Origin: Bradyrhizobium hereditatis
GTDB lineage: Bacteria > Pseudomonadota > Alphaproteobacteria > Rhizobiales > Xanthobacteraceae
Assembly (NCBI RefSeq): GCF_020329435.1
Contig: NZ_JAGKJK010000008.1
Coordinates: 310,001-374,000 of the forward strand
DNA length: 64,000 nt
Reading direction: 5' to 3'
Shown here: in pieces, positions 26,187 through 35,183 of the stretch
How the letters are laid out: every line of letters starts with the position of its first letter
How positions within the stretch are numbered: the stretch's first letter is position 1
The notes under the pieces: model-generated
Told to the model about the DNA's origin: nothing
Database searches by the model: none
The model's input: the letters and a program-made list of their open reading frames with translations, nothing else
Translations under genes and position numbers: made by a program

Positions 26187-27356
26187 CTAGTCCATGATGC
26201 CCACCAGCCATTCGGCGAAGCGATCAGGCGTCATCGCCGCGATATGCATGCCGAGGCCTGCCAGCTTCCCGGCAACGGAGCGGTCGAACATCGCCTGACC
26301 ATCGCTATCGAGCGCGGCCAGACCGATCAGCCTGGTGCGCGCTTCCGCGAGACGCCGGACACAGCGCAGGAGCTCGGAGAGCGAGCCGCCTTCCTCAAAA
26401 TCGCTGATCAAGGCAATGACGGTGCGGCTCGGGTTGACGACGAGTTTCTCGCAATAGGCCATCGCGTGCGCGATATCGGTGCCCCCGCCAAGCTGCACGG
26501 AGAGCAACAGGTCGACCGGGTCGGCGAGCTTGTCGGACATGTCGACAATCGAGGTGTCGAAGGCGACGAAACGTACCTCGACCGCCGGCAATCCCGCGAG
26601 GATCGAGGCCATAACCGTGGCGTGGATCAGCGAGTTCAGCATCGAGCCGCTCTGGTCGACGCACAGGATGATCGTCCACGGCATGCGTCGCTTCTTCCGG
26701 GAAACAAAATGCAGCCGCTCCGCGATGACGGCGTTGCGCTCCGGATTGTAGTGCCGCAGATTGTCGCGGATCGTGCGGCGGAGATCGAGATTGGCCGCAG
26801 ATCGGAGTTTTCCGCGGTTGAAGCGATCGCGCCGGCCCGACAACGCGCGATCCATCTCGGCCTTCAATTTCCGCCGGAGCTCTTCCACCACGACGTCAAC
26901 AACCCGGCGGATCGCCTCGACCAGGTTCCTGTCCGCCTTGCCCTTGAACGCGAGCAGCACCTTCATCAGATCGAGATTTGGTTGCAATTTCTGCAGCGAT
27001 GCTGGATCGGCGAACAGGCCTGCAAGGCCGAGATCATTGAGTGCATGGCCCTGAATCGTTTCGAAGACCGAGGCCGGAAACAGCCGGCGGCTATCGTTGA
27101 GCCAGTCGGGGATGGTGATCTGGCTCGGATCGAGCGAACCCTTGCGGTTCGCACCCAGACGCAGCCCGCGTTGGCGCGCGCGCTCTGCATAGATGCGTTC
27201 GAGCAATTGATCGCGGCGCAGATCTTCTGCCGAGAGGCCCGAGCTGCCGATCTGCCTATCGGCATAGCGTCCGAGTGCCATGCGCCAGCGCAGGAGGCGG
27301 CGGGTTTGCTCCGCTGACAACGGTTGGCCGGACTTGTCGCTGCGCCCGCCGGTCAT
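26187..27356 (-). CDS. yehP: VWA-domain protein (YehP-like) partner of the MoxR ATPase
   Basis: A 389-residue protein. I start at the ATG at 27356 because it overlaps the DUF5682 stop (ATGA); a longer frame begins at 27398. The N-terminal 200 residues are helical and charged. The C-terminal VWA domain (about 215-385) has the metal-site motif 'CVDQSGSM' (DxSxS), Thr in 'GGGTDIAHAM' and Asp in 'LISDFEEGG', so the MIDAS looks complete. VWA proteins of this type pair with MoxR ATPases, as ViaA pairs with RavA. Confidence 0.88.
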   Translation of the reverse strand: MTGGRSDKSGQPLSAEQTRRLLRWRMALGRYADRQIGSSGLSAEDLRRDQLLERIYAERARQRGLRLGANRKGSLDPSQITIPDWLNDSRRLFPASVFETIQGHALNDLGLAGLFADPASLQKLQPNLDLMKVLLAFKGKADRNLVEAIRRVVDVVVEELRRKLKAEMDRALSGRRDRFNRGKLRSAANLDLRRTIRDNLRHYNPERNAVIAERLHFVSRKKRRMPWTIILCVDQSGSMLNSLIHATVMASILAGLPAVEVRFVAFDTSIVDMSDKLADPVDLLLSVQLGGGTDIAHAMAYCEKLVVNPSRTVIALISDFEEGGSLSELLRCVRRLAEARTRLIGLAALDSDGQAMFDRSVAGKLAGLGMHIAAMTPDRFAEWLVGIMD

Positions 27357-29782
27357 GGCTGTGGCTCCAGCCAGGCTGACAAGCCGTCCTCGAGCCATTG
27401 GCTCCGCAGTCTTCCACTGAGGGCCAAGTGGTCCGACAGAACGCGCGCATCCGGAACGTCTCGCAGAATAGCGATATCGTCCTCACCGACACCATGGGCT
27501 GCCGCGACGACAGCGGCAATCCGATCGGTTTCGTTCGGGCTCAGTTCTGCGAATGCCATACGCAGTTGCGGTAGCAGGTCCAGGAAGCCCTGGTCATCAA
27601 CTGCACCGAACAGATGATCGATGGCTGCGATGACGCTGCTGTCGTTGATGAAAAGCTGTGGCGCCAGCGCCATCACACCCGAGACCGTGCGAACGGCTTC
27701 GCCGGGGCGCTCGAACGCACCGGCCAGGGCAGCCGACAGACGCCTTCCTGCTTCGGCGTCATCGATCAGGCCTATCAAGGCAGCCAGCGCGATGACGGCT
27801 CCGGTCAGCTCGGGATCGAGTTGTTCGGTCATGAGATCCTGCAGGGCGTCGCGGAGCGGCTCTGTCGGGAATGGCGGATCGGGATCGGCCATCGCTTCCG
27901 CCAGCGCCGCCAAGCTGCCGATCGCTTCGCCGACATTGTCGGGGCCGACGGCGGCAAGGTCGCGCAGAAGCTCCGCGATGCGTCGCGCCAGCTGATCAAG
28001 CAGAGGAGGGAGCAGAGAAGCGAAAGCCTGGACGGTGTCTTCAGACTGCATTCCCTTGGCTCTAGCCTTGAGGGCTTGGCCGACAACCAAGGCTCTGGTC
28101 AAACGCAGCAGGTTGCTGTCTGCGCGGGCCGCGTTGCCGACTGCGGCGGCCAACGTGTCGGCGGCGCTGCCAATTCCGGCATCGAAGGCGACGCTCAGGA
28201 GGTTAAAGGCCGCCTCGGCGTTGTTGCGTTGGCCTTCTTTCTCAAGGTCTTCGAGGCGCCGGATCAGGACCGTGGCCGCAGCATCCCTGACTGTCTCGCC
28301 ATCAGCCGCCCGCTCGATCAGGGATGCCTCGACGGCCGGGGACCAGGCATAGGTCCAGGTCTCCATAAGGACATCGGCGCGAAAGCCATGCACCCTGTCT
28401 GGGCCTTTGACGCGTTCAGCGAACGCAGGCGCGACCAGCCGCATCGCGTGCAGAAACTGGCTGCACTGACGATGGCGCACCTTGCGGTAGATATCGAACT
28501 CGCGGGTTTTTGGCACGGCGTCTTCGAGAGACAGGCCGTGGGATCTGGCTTCGCGCCGGGCCCGCTCGATCAGGGGCGGCAGCCGGCTGCCGGGCGGCAG
28601 GTCGCCCAGCCGGTCCCCCTGCAGGAAAGAGGTGAAGGCGGCGAGCAGCGGATGGCTGCCGAGCTCGATCTCCTCCTTGATGGCCGAAGATCGCAGCGCA
28701 TCGAATAGCTCCGTTCGTCCAGGTTCGGAAAGCCCGCGCAGGTCGGCAAGCCGTGTTGCCGCCTCGACCATCGATCGAAGGGTCGGGAACGAGAAGGTGA
28801 GGGCCGGCTCGTTTGCGATCAGATGCGCGCGAAAGCCGACCAGGATCTCCTCCGTCAGCGAGTTCTTGCTATCGCCCTTCGCGCCGGTCAGGCGCTCCCA
28901 CACACGCTCGTAGAAGCCCGGCAGCGGCAGGCCGGCGCCGTAGCCGTTCAGGCGATCGAGTGCACGGTAGTCGTAGCGAATGAGCCAGGCATTCGAGCGA
29001 GCCGGAGCGCCGATGGCGGCGTGTTGCGCTTCTGGTTGCTCGTCGATCAGCGCCGGCGTGTGAAAGCCGCCAGTGATGATTGCGATCGGTCCCGACACGG
29101 TTGCGATCGTATCGCGGAGGCAAGCGCGCATCATGGCTTCGCGAGCCAGCGTCCCGTCAGCCTGCAACTCATCCATATCAGATGCGGCTCGCAAGGCTGA
29201 GCAATAGGCGCCGACGCTGGCAAAGAAGCCGCGCCAGTCGGCGCTGCGGGCGCGCGCCTCGAACAACCCGTCCCACAATGCCAAGCCGTCGCGAAAACCG
29301 GTTCGCTCACACATTGCTTCTACATAGGCGCCACGGTCGAACATGGTCTCCCGCATCGGTAGCAGCGGCTGGTCCTGCCTGTCGCGGCCGCCTGAAAGCA
29401 TCGCGGGGTGACGCGATGGCAGGTCGATGAAGCGGATGGTGGCGCCGAGCGCCTTGGCATCCTGGATCGCGATATATTCGGGCGAGTGGTGGCAAATCGG
29501 ATAATAGGTGGTGCCGGCACGGCCCTTCTCGGCGCGCGCTTCGCTGTCGGGCAGCGCCACCATCGCCACCGGCGGCACGACGCCTGGCGCGAGCAGCTCG
29601 CCGATCAGCGGCTCGAAATCGACGGGCCCCTCGATCAGGACGGCAGCGGGACGGATGGCGCGCAGCGCTTCGCGCAAATGCAATGCGCAAGCCGGCGAGT
29701 GGTGGCGGACAGGGAAGAAGTGAAGATTGCGTTTGGTGTCAAACAGGCGGGCGGCGGTTGCGGCCGGATCGAGTGCGCTCAT
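27353..29782 (-). CDS. yehM: DUF5682 protein (YehM-like)
   Basis: An 809-residue soluble protein. The N-terminal 300 residues are the conserved part, with two HHSP motifs (residues 27-30 in 'PVRHHSPAC' and 98-101 in 'PICHHSPEYIA'), an 'IEGP' strand with Glu51, and 'FIDLP'. Paired His and acidic residues suggest a metal or phosphate site, so an enzymatic role is possible; that is inference. The rest is helical and repeat-like. It lies between the MoxR gene (10-base gap) and the VWA gene (4-base overlap). Confidence 0.8.
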   Translation of the reverse strand: MSALDPAATAARLFDTKRNLHFFPVRHHSPACALHLREALRAIRPAAVLIEGPVDFEPLIGELLAPGVVPPVAMVALPDSEARAEKGRAGTTYYPICHHSPEYIAIQDAKALGATIRFIDLPSRHPAMLSGGRDRQDQPLLPMRETMFDRGAYVEAMCERTGFRDGLALWDGLFEARARSADWRGFFASVGAYCSALRAASDMDELQADGTLAREAMMRACLRDTIATVSGPIAIITGGFHTPALIDEQPEAQHAAIGAPARSNAWLIRYDYRALDRLNGYGAGLPLPGFYERVWERLTGAKGDSKNSLTEEILVGFRAHLIANEPALTFSFPTLRSMVEAATRLADLRGLSEPGRTELFDALRSSAIKEEIELGSHPLLAAFTSFLQGDRLGDLPPGSRLPPLIERARREARSHGLSLEDAVPKTREFDIYRKVRHRQCSQFLHAMRLVAPAFAERVKGPDRVHGFRADVLMETWTYAWSPAVEASLIERAADGETVRDAAATVLIRRLEDLEKEGQRNNAEAAFNLLSVAFDAGIGSAADTLAAAVGNAARADSNLLRLTRALVVGQALKARAKGMQSEDTVQAFASLLPPLLDQLARRIAELLRDLAAVGPDNVGEAIGSLAALAEAMADPDPPFPTEPLRDALQDLMTEQLDPELTGAVIALAALIGLIDDAEAGRRLSAALAGAFERPGEAVRTVSGVMALAPQLFINDSSVIAAIDHLFGAVDDQGFLDLLPQLRMAFAELSPNETDRIAAVVAAAHGVGEDDIAILRDVPDARVLSDHLALSGRLRSQWLEDGLSAWLEPQP

Positions 29783-29792
29783 GTCATGAGCC

Positions 29793-30896
29793 TCAGCACT
29801 CGTCCTTCATCGCCTTCACTGCGCCGAGAAAGTCCGACCATACTTTGCTGCGGCGGGCCCGCTCCTTGACGATGTGATCGACATAAGCGCGAACCTTCTT
29901 CACGTCCTCCGCATTGTCCTTGACGATGACTCCCTGCAACTGTCGCCCGATATGGCCGCCGCCGACATCGCCATTGCCGAGGAACGCCGCTTCCAGCGCT
30001 GCCGCATGGGCGATATTGACGGCCTCCGCTGTCGACATCACCGCCGACGGTTTTGACAGCGGCACCTGGTCCTTGGTCTGGCCGCGGCGCAGATCCTGGA
30101 AAGTTGTGACGAGAAGGTCCGTGACCTCATCGGGGAAGTTCACGGAGATGTCCGCCTGACCGAGGCGCTTATCGACTTCCTGACGGATCAACTCCATTTC
30201 CATGGTAGGATCAGTCAGCGGAAGCACGGTCTCGAAGTTGAAGCGGCGCTTGAGCGCGCTCGACATTTCATGCACGCCGCGGTCACGGAGGTTGGCGGTG
30301 CCGATCACCGAGAAGCCCGGCGCGGCGTAAATGCTGGCGCTCTCGCCGAGCTCGGGTATCGCCATCACCTTTTCCGACAGCACAGAGATCAGGACGTCCT
30401 GAATCTCGGGCGGGCAGCGTGTCAGCTCCTCGACGCGCACGATGCGGCCCAGTCGCATCGCTTCCATCACCGGGGAGGGGACGAGCGCGCGCGGGGTTGG
30501 TCCCTCGGCGATCAGCAGCGCATAGTTCCAGCCGTAGCGGACATGGTCTTCGGTGACGCCGGTCGACCCCTGCACCACCAGCATCGAGGAGCCGCTGATC
30601 GCGGCCGCCAGCAGCTCTGACAACATCGACTTGGCGGTGCCCGGCTCGCCGACCAGCATCAGGCCTTGCTCGCTCATCAGGGCGACCAGGGCCCGTTCGA
30701 CCAGCGCATCGTCGCCATAGAATTTGCGGCGGATGGAAAGTTTACTGTCGCCAAGAATGAAGGTGCGTACCGCGCGCGCAGAGAGCGCCCAGCCTGGCGG
30801 CCGCCGCCCCTGATCGGCGGCCTTCAGTGCCGCGAGTTCGTCCGCAAAGCGAGCTTCGGCGCTGGGGCGCAGTTGCAAGGCATTCCGTTGTTCCAT
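29793..30896 (-). CDS. yehL: MoxR-family AAA+ ATPase (YehL subfamily)
   Basis: A 367-residue AAA+ protein. Walker A is 'GEPGTAKS' at residues 83-90. The Walker B strand reads 'RIVRVEELTR', with Glu-Glu (156-157) in place of the usual Asp-Glu. Sensor 1 is in 'VIGTANLRDRG' and the arginine-finger region in 'SSALKRRFNFET'. MoxR ATPases act as chaperone-like remodelers with VWA partners. The start overlaps the DUF4132 stop by one base (TAATG). The YehL subfamily is a recognised but uncharacterised MoxR branch. Confidence 0.9.
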   Translation of the reverse strand: MEQRNALQLRPSAEARFADELAALKAADQGRRPPGWALSARAVRTFILGDSKLSIRRKFYGDDALVERALVALMSEQGLMLVGEPGTAKSMLSELLAAAISGSSMLVVQGSTGVTEDHVRYGWNYALLIAEGPTPRALVPSPVMEAMRLGRIVRVEELTRCPPEIQDVLISVLSEKVMAIPELGESASIYAAPGFSVIGTANLRDRGVHEMSSALKRRFNFETVLPLTDPTMEMELIRQEVDKRLGQADISVNFPDEVTDLLVTTFQDLRRGQTKDQVPLSKPSAVMSTAEAVNIAHAAALEAAFLGNGDVGGGHIGRQLQGVIVKDNAEDVKKVRAYVDHIVKERARRSKVWSDFLGAVKAMKDEC

Positions 30897-33800
30897 TACC
30901 AGCCCACCCTGTTGCGCCAGTCGGCGGCAAATCCGGGTCCGGCCGCCGCGATCTGATGAAGGTCATTCCAGACTTCGCTCAGGAGCACCGGCGGCACGTC
31001 ATTGAGCGCAAGCTGCAGGCCGTAGCTCGACCGCTGACCTTTGCGTGCGCGCACGAACTTGGCCGCGACCAGTGCCACGTTGCGATTTTCTTCGGGCAGC
31101 GGCGACCCCGTGAACTCGATCACGGCGTTGATCGCAACGCCAGCGAAGGGTTTGATGTATTGCGTGAACCAGCCGCCATCCTCGGCCTGCGCGCGGTCAT
31201 AGCCCAGCTTTTGCGCCGTGCTGCGCAGCTTGAATGCCTCGATAAGGTGGCCGGCCCGGTCGTCGATGGAAGTTCCGGCGCTGCTCGTCAGCACTGGACG
31301 GTCCAACTGATTAAACAGCGGCTCGATCTTGTAGTCGGCGAGATGTTGTTTCCAGGCTTCGCTTTGTTCTGATGTGAACAGCGAACGGTGTGCCAACTGG
31401 ACGGCGGCGAAAGAATCAAGATCGACGGCGCCATCGCTGCTGTCGGTCAGTGAGAGATCCTCAAGCGGCCGGAACGACCCGATGATTTCGCCCTGCGCAT
31501 CGAGGCCGAGCCAGACCAGGCGCTGCACCAGCCGTCCAACGATCGGGTGCTCGAGCATGAAGCGCCGCCAGTCGGCAGCCTGCCAGCGCCGGCCGACACA
31601 CAGCGCTTCGTAGAGCCGCTTGGCCTGAAACTCGTGAACCTGTTTCAATTCCTTCTTGGCGTTAGAGAGTGCCTTCTTGGCTTCCGCGGCGCTTTCCTTG
31701 TCAGGTCCTTCGCTGACCTGAGGCAGGCTCTTCACCACCTTGCCATCGGGATTGTAAAGCGTGAGCACGTCTTCGGCATCGAGCCTCGCCTGATAGACGC
31801 GGCTACCGATCTCAAGGTCGAGAATGCCGCGCTCATCGAGACCTGCCGTCGGGATCGTGCGGTCGGCGAGCTCGTCGGTGGTCCAGTCCCGTTCGTCGGC
31901 GAGGCGTTCGACCAGCGCTTGCGCCAGCACCTGGACTGCATTGGTGCGATGGCGGCGCGCGATCGACAGCAGCATCTGCAGCGCGGCCGTCGACGGGTTG
32001 CCACTCAGATATTCCGTAAGCGCCTTGACCTGCGACGTCCTCCTATAGTGATCGCGCATATAGGCGCGAACCATCTGGACCGCGAAGGTGCCCTCCGCAC
32101 GTGTCGCAAGGCCAAGGATGCCGCGATCGGCCTGGGCGTTGTTGAGATAAATGGCAAGTCGCTCGGCGCGGAGATCGGCAAACGCCTTCTCATACGTATA
32201 GGACCGATAAAACTCGTTATTCCAGCGCTTGGCATAGTCCTGATACTGCTCGTAGCGCTGCTGTGCATGGGCCTTGGCGTGTGCATTGGCTTCATCTTCG
32301 GAGCAGTGCGTTGCATCGTAACGCAGAAAGCTACCAAGGATGTGACGACCAAGCGCCTCGGCGCTTTCAGGCGTGAGCTGATCGAGCCAGAGCGAGAACA
32401 GGGTGTTGCCGCCCGGCTGCGCGAGCTTTCCCGCGAGCGCGATCCACCAGCGTGGAACGTCTGACGGTACAGCCGCGCCGCTTGCCCAGGTGAGAGCAGG
32501 GAGGCTATCGAGCGGAAACCAGCCGATATCCTTGGCCTTCTTGCCTTTGAGGGCGGTGGCGGCTTCCTTGATAAGGATTTCCGGCGAGACGTAGCTGGCG
32601 ATATCGACATTGAGCCGACGCAGCGCGCCCAGCAAAGCTGCTCGCACCAGTTCGGATTTTTCCTTGCCGAGCGCCTTCTTGAGCGGCTCGATGGCGCTCT
32701 CGGCCCCGATGACGCCGAGCATCTGGGCGACGCCAGAGCGGACATCCTGCTTGCTGTCCGAAAGGAACGGTAGCAAACGTTGCTCAATTCCCTCGATCCC
32801 GAGCAGTAACGCGCGGGCCGGCTTGTTGACGGATTTCTTGGAGGACAGCGCGTGGGTCAGGACCGTGTTGAAATAGCGCGCCGGCAATTTCGGAAACAGG
32901 CGAAGCAGGTTCAACGCGTTCAGGATCGGCGGGTCGCGAAAGGCCGTTGAAGCGATTTGCCCGAGCGCCTGGTCAAGTATGTCGAAATGAGCCGCGAGAT
33001 AGGGCCAGATCGCCTCTGCAGACAGGTCTTCGGAGATGCCGCTGTTTAGCGCCTGCATCGCCAGTTCCTTGGGCTCCAGGTTCTGCTGCATCAATGCCGT
33101 CACGGTGCGCAGATCGATGCCATTGGTCAGTCGCGCATGAATGGCGGCGGGAATGGCCCCGCGACCATTCAACAGATTCCCCGTGAGCCAATAGGAGTTC
33201 TTTGTCCCGCGAGCCTCGATCGAACGCGCACGGCAGAGATGCCACAGCGTCAGATCCGGATTGTTGAACGGCGCATCAGCCGCGGCCTCGCTGTTGTAAG
33301 GAGCGAACGGAGCGACGTTGCCGATCTTGGCGATCGCGGCCTCGTCGATCGGACTGTCGGAGGCCAAAAACGCGCAGTATCTGTCGGCAACGGCGTGATC
33401 GATCGGTTTGGGCGGTACTGGTGCGCCCGATTTCCAGCCTTTGCGTTGCTCGGCCGTGGCCTGCTCATAATATGCTTTTTGGGTTTCGTAGGTCTTCATC
33501 CACTGGGCGTGGGCTTTGTCGAGCACATTGCAATACCCGGCCTTGACGCTGTCGGGCAGCGGCGTCGGTCCCGGCAACGTCACTGGCGGCGAAAGCACTT
33601 CAGTGCCATCTGCGGCCAGGTAGCCTTCGGCGCCATCGCCCTTCAATGTGCGCACGGTCTGGGCTTTATCATCGCTGACAACCGCCGATCCCAGCCCGAG
33701 CTCGATGACCTTGCGGACGGTCTTCGACCTTTCTTTCGCGAGATGGTTTTCGAGCAGCGGCCGGGCTCGTTCGCCCATCACAAGCGGCAGGATCTGCGCG

Positions 33801-34681
33801 GCTTGCGCACGTGCCGTCGGGTTACCTTCGGCAAGGGTCTGCGTGGCGCTTGCGGCCAACGTTTCTGGCGGGGAGGCGAGCAACGCATTCTGCGCCGCCT
33901 CGCGAACCGCCTTGCTGGTTGACAGGAGATACTGCTGGTAGATGAAGTGAAAATACTCGTCCTTGACCAGGTCGAATTGCTTCAGGATGTGGATGACAAT
34001 GGCTTGGCACACGCGGTCATATTTCGCAAAGGCCTCTATCACCGCCTGCTTCTCCGCGAGCAGGCCGCTCTTGAAATCAAACCTCGATTCGACGTTGCGG
34101 TCGCGAAAGTAGTATTGGTTGACCTTCTCCAGAACGAGAAGGTCTAACGCGAAAACCGTCGCGCTATCTTCAGCATCGCGCCAGCTCAGGACCGTATTGA
34201 AATCGGTTGCCAGCTTCGTTTGCAGGCCGAGCTCCGATTGGGCAAAAAGGCCCCGAAGCCACGATGGACTCGGTCCCTGGTGGGCGAACATACCCCAGCG
34301 CGCACCCTTGTGAGGCAGCGTGAGCACCTCGAAATAGCGGCGTATCCACGTCGCCTCGGGTCCATGTTGACGCCCAACAACATTGTTCCGCGCCGTGGCC
34401 GCCGCCTGCCCTGCTTTTTGAGCCGCATTCGCCGGGGTCAGATACAGGTGATAGTGGCCGAGGGCATCTTGAACGGCGCTTGCCTGTTGCTCGACCTGAA
34501 GCAGCACGGAACTGCCTTCGCCCGTCAGAACATAGGCGATGGCGCGCTGTGCGAGATCCGGGCTGACCGTCTCCAGCCGCTTGAGGTCGGTCACGATGTC
34601 CCTGACGGTGGTGTTGTCGGCCTCTGTGGCAATTCCCGCCGGCTTGCCTATACCGATGAACGATTTGAGGAAATCAAACAT
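30896..34681 (-). CDS. yehI: DUF4132 HEAT-repeat protein (YehI-like), first gene of the operon
   Basis: A 1261-residue protein. The middle is built of HEAT-like helical pairs (for example 'LPFLSDSKQDVRSGVAQMLG', 'AIEPLKKALGKEKSELVRAA'), and the last 250 residues form the DUF4132 core with 'EFQAKRLYEALCVGRRW', 'RFMLEHPIVGRLVQRLVWLG' and 'DRAQAEDGGWFTQYIKPF'. No WGR domain is evident at the N-terminus. A large scaffold that recruits the AAA+/VWA pair is the simplest reading. No strong ribosome-binding site precedes the ATG. E. coli YehI has similar length and the same position. Confidence 0.82.
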   Translation of the reverse strand: MFDFLKSFIGIGKPAGIATEADNTTVRDIVTDLKRLETVSPDLAQRAIAYVLTGEGSSVLLQVEQQASAVQDALGHYHLYLTPANAAQKAGQAAATARNNVVGRQHGPEATWIRRYFEVLTLPHKGARWGMFAHQGPSPSWLRGLFAQSELGLQTKLATDFNTVLSWRDAEDSATVFALDLLVLEKVNQYYFRDRNVESRFDFKSGLLAEKQAVIEAFAKYDRVCQAIVIHILKQFDLVKDEYFHFIYQQYLLSTSKAVREAAQNALLASPPETLAASATQTLAEGNPTARAQAAQILPLVMGERARPLLENHLAKERSKTVRKVIELGLGSAVVSDDKAQTVRTLKGDGAEGYLAADGTEVLSPPVTLPGPTPLPDSVKAGYCNVLDKAHAQWMKTYETQKAYYEQATAEQRKGWKSGAPVPPKPIDHAVADRYCAFLASDSPIDEAAIAKIGNVAPFAPYNSEAAADAPFNNPDLTLWHLCRARSIEARGTKNSYWLTGNLLNGRGAIPAAIHARLTNGIDLRTVTALMQQNLEPKELAMQALNSGISEDLSAEAIWPYLAAHFDILDQALGQIASTAFRDPPILNALNLLRLFPKLPARYFNTVLTHALSSKKSVNKPARALLLGIEGIEQRLLPFLSDSKQDVRSGVAQMLGVIGAESAIEPLKKALGKEKSELVRAALLGALRRLNVDIASYVSPEILIKEAATALKGKKAKDIGWFPLDSLPALTWASGAAVPSDVPRWWIALAGKLAQPGGNTLFSLWLDQLTPESAEALGRHILGSFLRYDATHCSEDEANAHAKAHAQQRYEQYQDYAKRWNNEFYRSYTYEKAFADLRAERLAIYLNNAQADRGILGLATRAEGTFAVQMVRAYMRDHYRRTSQVKALTEYLSGNPSTAALQMLLSIARRHRTNAVQVLAQALVERLADERDWTTDELADRTIPTAGLDERGILDLEIGSRVYQARLDAEDVLTLYNPDGKVVKSLPQVSEGPDKESAAEAKKALSNAKKELKQVHEFQAKRLYEALCVGRRWQAADWRRFMLEHPIVGRLVQRLVWLGLDAQGEIIGSFRPLEDLSLTDSSDGAVDLDSFAAVQLAHRSLFTSEQSEAWKQHLADYKIEPLFNQLDRPVLTSSAGTSIDDRAGHLIEAFKLRSTAQKLGYDRAQAEDGGWFTQYIKPFAGVAINAVIEFTGSPLPEENRNVALVAAKFVRARKGQRSSYGLQLALNDVPPVLLSEVWNDLHQIAAAGPGFAADWRNRVGW

Positions 34682-35000
34682 GCACGCATTCTGGATTGGA
34701 GAGCGATCCTGCGATCGGCGACATCAGGGATTTGATGAAGGGATTTCGTGAAATTCGGAAGGCTTGATCGGCTCCTTGTAGCGCCCGCAGATCATGGCTG
34801 TACGAACAATCGCTCAATTTCGACCTGAACTGACGTCGGTTGCGTTCAAGGAAGACAATGAGCGCCGCACTCCGCAGTATCGCTTGATTCTGCAATATCA
34901 TTTAAGAAACATGGCTCAATTCTGGTGCGAAGCTTTGGAAGTTCGCAAGAATGGCCGCAGAGTTTGCGCGATCCGGCGTGCGCCATCCGATCCCGGTTCT

Positions 35001-35082
35001 GCGCCGTGGGTGCTGGCAGGCGCATGGCCTTGAGGTGACAGTGAGCAGCATCATTGCGGAGTGAATCCCTCCGAGCCGGCCA
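35001..35082 (+). pseudogene. Degenerate tRNA-Leu(GAG) copy
   Basis: This segment aligns end to end with the intact tRNA-Leu at 13350-13434: GCGCCGTGG at the 5' end, CCTTGAGGTGACAGTGAG over the anticodon arm (anticodon GAG kept), AATCCCTCCGAGC at the T-arm and GGCCA at the end. The D-loop has lost bases, the T-loop is broken and the acceptor no longer pairs, so it cannot be functional. It has the same orientation as the intact gene, 21.6 kb away, as expected of a distal att-like repeat of a tRNA-inserted element. Confidence 0.75.
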
Positions 35083-35183
35083 CTTCAGAATATCAGCTTT
35101 GTTTTTGTTGGGTTTTTGGCTTTGCGCTTTTTTGATCGGGAACGAATTGTCCCTTGATAATGCCCGCGCGACTTCAGCACCGC

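Noticed and set aside
26160..28708. Long plus-strand open frames opposite the VWA and DUF5682 genes
   Set aside because: Composition is that of shadow frames; the minus-strand proteins have clear domains and coupled starts.
13435..35000. Integrase or transposase gene to explain the candidate island
   Set aside because: No frame in this stretch shows recombinase motifs, so mobility could not be supported directly.
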